A model generated the notes under the pieces. That model did not search any database. It saw only the letters and a program-made list of their open reading frames with translations, and had not been told where the DNA came from. A program made the position numbers and the translations under genes. From Flavobacterium commune (GTDB taxonomy: Bacteria; Bacteroidota; Bacteroidia; Flavobacteriales; Flavobacteriaceae), in contig NZ_CP017774.1 of NCBI RefSeq assembly GCF_001857965.1, positions 1,116,001 to 1,180,000 of the forward strand: DNA of 64,000 nucleotides, in the 5' to 3' direction. Numbering within the stretch: position 1 is the first letter of the stretch; every line of letters begins with the position of its first letter. Below, in pieces: positions 61,834 through 64,000 of the stretch.

Positions 61834-64000
<2,167 letters not shown>

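Overview
The window looks like a chromosomal segment of a Flavobacterium-like member of the Bacteroidota (family Flavobacteriaceae). The grounds are low GC, A-rich leaders instead of Shine-Dalgarno sites, several promoters of the TTG-N18/19-TAnnTTTG type, a DnaE fused to a proofreading exonuclease, a MurF-alanine racemase fusion, a TonB-dependent receptor with a carboxypeptidase-regulatory-like N-domain, and dense secreted glycan enzymes. I saw no rRNA, tRNA, CRISPR array, prophage or intact insertion sequence.

Layout. (1) 1-10.4 kb: a pectin / rhamnogalacturonan utilisation cluster with a GntR-type regulator cut by the left edge, an esterase-GH43 fusion, a PL9 pectate lyase, a GH105 unsaturated-uronyl hydrolase, a GH28 polygalacturonase and a GH106 alpha-L-rhamnosidase. 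No SusC/SusD pair lies inside the window. Two similar TCCTG boxes sit about 100 bp upstream of GH105 and of GH106. (2) 10.6-20.8 kb: dnaE, then leuC-leuD-(leuA/cimA-type)-leuB. (3) 20.8-27.7 kb: a TonB-C protein, an RRM protein, a lipoprotein, rpsP-rimM-trmN6, a glutaryl-CoA dehydrogenase type enzyme, a DUF3050 protein and an SGNH lipoprotein.

(4) 27.7-33.9 kb: a seven-gene, mostly overlapping operon that I consider the most interesting part of the window. It encodes an AdoMet decarboxylase (SpeD), a DUF4178 membrane protein with a zinc ribbon, a 60-residue membrane peptide, a DUF350 membrane protein, a seven-helix spermidine-synthase-like protein, a Tat-signal flavin amine-oxidase-like lipoprotein and a polytopic membrane protein of unknown family. 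It reads as a dedicated membrane-linked aminopropyl / polyamine modification system whose product is unknown. (5) 33.9-40.4 kb: ferredoxin, Nfu and Mrp (iron-sulfur functions), an alkyltransferase-like protein overlapping a membrane AraC-type regulator, a LysE-type exporter, trmB and an ammonium transporter.

(6) 40.7-54 kb: L,D-transpeptidase, prolyl oligopeptidase, a histidine-rich TonB receptor with a small His/Cys-rich partner, asd, mscL, murF-alr, a PAP2-like membrane protein and a PorT-family beta-barrel. (7) 54-55.9 kb: a small accessory patch with a zinc-ribbon protein, a 13-bp tandem repeat and an interrupted HNH nuclease. (8) 55.9-64 kb: a second sugar cluster on the minus strand: GH2 beta-galactosidase (cut by the right edge), double GH43, DUF4861, an SDR of the mannonate oxidoreductase type, and uxuA. 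It would release and degrade a glucuronate-containing glycan through mannonate.

Several dispersed palindromic repeats fill the intergenic gaps. All identifications rest on reading motifs by eye; no database search was run.
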